Source: Leptolyngbyaceae cyanobacterium M33_DOE_097
Lineage (GTDB): Bacteria; Cyanobacteriota; Cyanobacteriia; Leptolyngbyales; Leptolyngbyaceae
Length of the DNA stretch: 48,074 nucleotides
Direction of reading: 5' to 3'
Assembly: GCA_015296075.1 (NCBI GenBank)
Contig: DVDV01000305.1
Span: forward strand, 1 to 48,074
The position numbers and the translations under genes are program-made. Below, piece by piece: positions 44,635-48,074 of the stretch; the stretch's first letter is position 1; each line of letters begins with the position of its first letter. A model generated the notes under the pieces. That model was not told the origin of the DNA, did not search any database, and saw only the letters and a list, made by a program, of their open reading frames with translations.

Positions 44635-44877
44635 ATGACACAAACACTGGCACTCACTTCTGAAAACGTTGAAACCGTTTTAGATGAAATGCGCCCTTAC
44701 CTGATGGCTGACGGCGGCAATGTGGAACTCGTCGAAATTGATGGACCCATTGTTAAGCTGCGCCTGCAAGGGGCGTGTGGCACCTGCCCTAGCTCTACGA
44801 TGACACTCAAAATGGGGATTGAGCGTCGTTTACGTGAATTTATCCCTGAAATCTCTGAAGTCGAGCAAGTTCTTTAG
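44635..44877 (+). CDS. NifU-like (Nfu-type) Fe-S scaffold protein
   Basis: An 80-aa stand-alone Nfu domain with the cluster-binding pair C-G-T-C in ACGTCPSST. The pattern [23 protein letters not shown] is typical; such small Nfu proteins build and hand over [4Fe-4S] or [2Fe-2S] clusters, and in cyanobacteria they serve photosystem I assembly. ATG 44635 has AAAGG upstream at normal spacing. It is monocistronic. Confidence 0.93.
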   Translation: MTQTLALTSENVETVLDEMRPYLMADGGNVELVEIDGPIVKLRLQGACGTCPSSTMTLKMGIERRLREFIPEISEVEQVL

Positions 44878-45131
44878 TTTGCTTTTTGCCAAGCCGGGGA
44901 CGAGAATTTTGACACTGCTAAACCAAACGTGAAGTCGTCCCTTTGTCCCTTGTGGACAGCTTTGACCTGTTTAAGCAGGAACAATCTAAGTCATTGTAGG
45001 GATTGCAATGCACCTGGATTCGTACTCTGATTTAGCAATGTTGATTTAGTAAGGTACATAGCAAACGGATACGGTTTCGTTGCTTATCTTAGAAATCTCC
45101 AGCTTCTACCCACTCATTTCTTACCCTGGCT

Positions 45132-47381
45132 ATGGCTTACCCTCTGTACGTCGCATTTATCTGGCACCAACACCAGCCTCTCTACAAGAGTCGGTTAGGA
45201 GCAAGCGAAGAATTTGGTGGGCAATATCGGTTGCCCTGGGTTCGCTTGCACGGCACCAAGGATTATCTCGATCTGGTGCTAATGCTAGAAAAGTATCCGG
45301 CATTGCATCAGACGGTGAATCTGGTGCCATCGCTGATACTGCAAATTGAGGATTATGTTGCTGGGACTGCGATCGATCCCTATCTCGCAGTGGCGCTTTT
45401 GCCGCCTGAAAGTCTGACGCGCGAGCAGAAAGAATTTATTATTGAACACTTTTTTGATGGCAATCACCGCACCCTGATTGACCCTCACCCACGCTATGCC
45501 GAACTGTTTTATCAACGGCAAGATAAAGGCCGTGGCTGGTGCCTCGAAAATTGGACGGGTGAAGAATATAGCGATTTGCTGGCATGGCATAACCTGGCCT
45601 GGATCGACCCGCTCTTTTGGGATGACCCGGAGATTGCCAGCTGGCTAGAACGGGGTAAAGGATTTACGCTGGGCGATCGCCAGCGAATTCATACGAAGCA
45701 AAAAGAAATTCTCAGTCGGATTATTCCCAAACACCGGGAAATGCAAGAGACCGGGCAACTTGAGGTCACAACCACTCCCTACACTCACCCAATTTTGCCC
45801 TTACTGGCTGACACCAATGCGGGACGCGTTGCCGTACCGGAGATGGTTTTGCCTAAGCAACGCTTTCAGTTTCCCGAAGATATGCCGCGCCACCTCCGCA
45901 AAGCGTGGGATATGTATCTTGACCGCTTTGGTCGCACACCACGTGGTTTGTGGCCATCAGAGCAATCGGTGAGTCCTGCAATTTTGCCAGATGTTGCCAA
46001 GCAAGGGTTTAAGTGGCTTTGTTCGGATGAAGCGGTGCTGGGTTGGTCGATTAAGCATTACTTCCATCGTGATGCGGCGGGGAACCTCAATAGTCCCGAA
46101 AAGCTCTATCGCCCCTATCGGTTAGAAACCCCAAATGGTGAATTGGCGGTTGTCTTCCGCGATCATCGTTTGTCTGACTTGATCGGGTTCAGCTACAGCG
46201 ATATGGATGCAGCCCATGCCACCCGCGACCTGATTGGTCACTTAGAGGCTATTTCGCGATCGCTCAAAGAGCAGCAAACCAATGGGGCTGGCCACTTAGA
46301 AAACCCCTGGCTCGTCACGATCGCATTGGATGGCGAAAACTGCTGGGAGTTTTATCAGCAAGATGGTATTCCTTTCTTAGATACTCTCTATACTGCTTTC
46401 AGCACCCACCCTGAAATTAAGCTGGTCACAGTTTCAGAGTTTATCGAGCAGTTTCCACCGACTGAGACAATTCCAGCTGCCGAGTTGCATAGTGGTTCCT
46501 GGGTTGATGGCAGCTTTACCACCTGGATTGGTGACCCCGCTAAAAACCGCGCCTGGGATTTACTCACTGCCGCGCGAGAAACCCTGGCGAACCACCCTGA
46601 AGCAACCGAAGAAGCCAACCCAGAAGCCTGGGAAGCACTCTATGCGGCTGAGGGGTCTGACTGGTTTTGGTGGTTTGGGGAAGGGCATACCTCTAATCAA
46701 GATGCCATGTTTGACCAGTTGTTTCGAGAGCATCTGGCTGCGCTTTACATGGCATTGGATGAGCCAATTCCCGATAATGTGCGGATGCCAGTTGAGGCTC
46801 ACGGTAACATTGGCGATCGGCGCCCCACGAGCTTCATCCATCCCGTGATTGACGGTTTAGGTGACGAGCAAGATTGGGATAAAGCGGGACGTATTGAAAT
46901 TGGTGGTTCACGTGGCACGATGCACAAGAGTAGCCCGTTACAACGGCTCTGGTACGGCATGAACCACATGAACTTTTTCGTGCGGCTTGACTTTAAGTCG
47001 GGCATCAAGATTGGTGAAGATGTTCCCCCTGAGTTAAACCTGTTCTGGTTTTATCCGGGCCAGACGATGTACAACAGCCCTATTTCTCTGGTTGATTTGC
47101 CCAGTCAGGCACCACTCAACTATCACTATCACCATCATCTAGGTATCAACCTGATGACTGGCACTCTCTGGTATCAGGAGGCCAGAAATGATTTCCGCTG
47201 GATGTCGCGGGCAAGTCGGGCCGAAGTTGCGGTCGATCGCTGCTTAGAACTGGCCGTGCCCTGGGCTGATATGCAAGCTGAACCAGGCTGGAGTATCCAT
47301 TTATTAATGGTCTTGTCAGACGGTGGACGTTATCGCGGCTACCTGCCAGAAAATTCGCTCGTTGTGATCGACGCGCCCTAA
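45132..47381 (+). CDS. Glycoside hydrolase family 57 protein
   Basis: A 749-aa GH57 enzyme. Motif 1 is WHQHQP (residues 11-16), the catalytic nucleophile is E277 in GLWPSEQSV, and the acid/base candidate is D400 in IALDGENCWEF. A long middle insert (about 85-200) and a C-terminal beta domain (from about 555, GNIGDRRPTSFIHPVIDG) are present, as in long amylase/amylopullulanase-like members. It should cut or transfer alpha-glucans, plausibly glycogen; glgA lies 2.4 kb upstream. No signal peptide, so cytoplasmic. ATG 45132 is preceded by weak Shine-Dalgarno bases. Confidence 0.92.
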   Translation: MAYPLYVAFIWHQHQPLYKSRLGASEEFGGQYRLPWVRLHGTKDYLDLVLMLEKYPALHQTVNLVPSLILQIEDYVAGTAIDPYLAVALLPPESLTREQKEFIIEHFFDGNHRTLIDPHPRYAELFYQRQDKGRGWCLENWTGEEYSDLLAWHNLAWIDPLFWDDPEIASWLERGKGFTLGDRQRIHTKQKEILSRIIPKHREMQETGQLEVTTTPYTHPILPLLADTNAGRVAVPEMVLPKQRFQFPEDMPRHLRKAWDMYLDRFGRTPRGLWPSEQSVSPAILPDVAKQGFKWLCSDEAVLGWSIKHYFHRDAAGNLNSPEKLYRPYRLETPNGELAVVFRDHRLSDLIGFSYSDMDAAHATRDLIGHLEAISRSLKEQQTNGAGHLENPWLVTIALDGENCWEFYQQDGIPFLDTLYTAFSTHPEIKLVTVSEFIEQFPPTETIPAAELHSGSWVDGSFTTWIGDPAKNRAWDLLTAARETLANHPEATEEANPEAWEALYAAEGSDWFWWFGEGHTSNQDAMFDQLFREHLAALYMALDEPIPDNVRMPVEAHGNIGDRRPTSFIHPVIDGLGDEQDWDKAGRIEIGGSRGTMHKSSPLQRLWYGMNHMNFFVRLDFKSGIKIGEDVPPELNLFWFYPGQTMYNSPISLVDLPSQAPLNYHYHHHLGINLMTGTLWYQEARNDFRWMSRASRAEVAVDRCLELAVPWADMQAEPGWSIHLLMVLSDGGRYRGYLPENSLVVIDAP

Positions 47382-47452
47382 GCGACAAATCACTCATCCA
47401 TTGCTTCCCACCCTGGGCAAACTCAGGCTATGGGAAGCTTTGTGTTGGAACC

Positions 47453-47681
47453 TTCGTCAGGCAACCAACGCAGGCGTTCTTATAACCTCCGCCTCACCCC
47501 ACTCGTCCCTTCTGTAAGCGCTCAGAGTGCTAAACTTGCCACCCTTACCATCAGGCAGCTAACCTTACAACACCCACCGACACCACCTTGCGGGGGTTGT
47601 AGGGGAGTGAGGCCCCTACGAGCGGGGGAACGGGGGAAAGTCCCCCGATCTTGCGGCTCCGCCGCCCCCAAATTTTCGCTT
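47453..47681. repeat. Structured dispersed repeat, copy B
   Basis: The second copy of the ~230-base element at 36437-36671. It keeps the core at 47584-47673 with the same three hairpins (GTAGGGG/CCCCTAC, CGGGGG/CCCCCG, GCGGC/GCCGC), while the 5' third is diverged. Both copies lie in intergenic DNA in the same orientation. No target duplication was identified. Confidence 0.7.
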
Positions 47682-47908
47682 TACTGACCTTAATTAAGCC
47701 TGCCTCATGAAGGGAGATCAGTTCAGTGTGAGCTTATCGCTTCTGCATTGGGATTGGTATTAGCGCGGACGAAGACTAGTTTCTTAATAAATGGTGGGCG
47801 CTTCTTTTTGTAAAGCGAGATTTTGAAACACTTTGTTTACATGCGATCGCTCGGTTGGAATGGAGGAAGTGCGCGATCGCTGATGATTCAAGGAGTTTCA
47901 CTTAAGGC

Positions 47909-47953
47909 TCAAAATGAGAATCCCGGAATTCTCGTCAGCAATTCTCATTTTGA
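47909..47953. promoter_or_regulatory. 13-bp inverted repeat with GAGAAT/ATTCTC half sites
   Basis: TCAAAATGAGAAT (47909-47921) pairs perfectly with ATTCTCATTTTGA (47941-47953). A third ATTCTC lies inside the loop. The half sites match the palindrome at 48060-48074, suggesting one regulator binding several times. Confidence 0.5.
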
Positions 47954-48059
47954 AACATTTGTACTGAAGTCAGAGCCTCTAAAGGCTTGTGCGCTCAATT
48001 TTATGAACGGCAGAATGGGTATTCCAGCCATTGATAGCTGTTCAAAATGAATATTTTTG

Positions 48060-48074
48060 TGAGAATTATTCTCA
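48060..48074. promoter_or_regulatory. Fur-box-like palindrome
   Basis: TGAGAATTATTCTCA is a perfect 7-1-7 palindrome. It matches the Fur consensus TGATAATNATTATCA except for one symmetrical change. It sits at the window edge and would control a gene outside. Confidence 0.5.

Larger units (their letters stand above)
47382..48074. other. 3' intergenic region: repeat plus iron-box-like sites
   Basis: About 690 bases to the window end. It contains repeat copy B (47453-47681), a 13-bp inverted repeat (47909-47953) and a 15-base palindrome at the very end (48060-48074). A plus-strand frame at 47823-48050 runs through these elements and is not a credible protein. Confidence 0.5.

Noticed and set aside
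47823-48050. 75-codon frame at the right edge
   Set aside because: Crosses the inverted repeats of the putative Fur region; no coding character.

Overview
The window looks like chromosomal DNA of a cyanobacterium. The octamer GCGATCGC (HIP1) recurs throughout. There is a CcaA-type carboxysomal carbonic anhydrase, cyanobacterial glycogen synthase GlgA1, a histidine kinase with cyanobacteriochrome-like GAF domains and a kinase with an ethylene-receptor-like N-terminus. Intergenic palindromes of the TTGTAGGGG type also fit. I infer, without proof, a filamentous Leptolyngbya-like lineage. No rRNA, CRISPR array, phage genes or transposase was seen; one tRNA-Val(CAC) is present.

Layout: (1) 1-1752 is mostly non-coding, with the tail of an upstream gene, a terminator, one small minus-strand gene and repeat-like hairpins. 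(2) 1753-9280 is a tight plus-strand operon: SWIM zinc-finger protein, DUF5691-like protein, MoxR-type AAA+ ATPase, DUF5682-like protein and VWA protein. The DUF5682 frame is interrupted by one in-frame TAA at 7146-7148, so it reads as two pieces. (3) 9346-12422 is minus strand: a chloroperoxidase-like hydrolase, a small RHH-like protein overlapping an HNH nuclease, tRNA-Val and a zinc alcohol dehydrogenase. (4) 12642-14713 is a plus-strand detoxification-like operon: paired operator-like repeats, a 54-aa small ORF, a glutathione S-transferase (GST), a pyridoxamine-phosphate-oxidase-like protein and a DUF1348 protein. (5) 14839-20567 is minus strand: an ASCH protein bracketed by related palindromes, a 903-aa RTX-type calcium-binding repeat protein, a homocysteine S-methyltransferase and a GNAT acetyltransferase. 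(6) 21184-28936 is a signalling block: an ethylene-receptor-like nine-PAS kinase, a CheY-like regulator, and a REC-GAF-GAF-kinase whose GAFs carry cyanobacteriochrome cysteines. (7) 29066-32967 holds a V8-like protease fused to a DRGH nuclease, then a TetR repressor divergent from a second GST, with paired operator-like repeats between them. (8) 33296-47381 is mostly housekeeping: pgi, map, ccaA, glgA, dinB, an Nfu-type Fe-S scaffold and a GH57 glycosidase. Several small or secreted cyanobacterial proteins are mixed in, including a 48-aa protein with an internal duplication. (9) 47382-48074 holds the second copy of a ~220-bp structured repeat and Fur-box-like palindromes that probably serve a gene beyond the edge.

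Most unusual points: the stop-interrupted DUF5682 gene inside an otherwise intact MoxR/VWA operon; ethylene-type and light-type sensors side by side with a response regulator; the protease-nuclease fusion; a shared AACGAACGGT motif linking two GST promoters to one TetR; the two-copy structured repeat; and perfect palindromes just upstream of dinB and of the gene at 37618.
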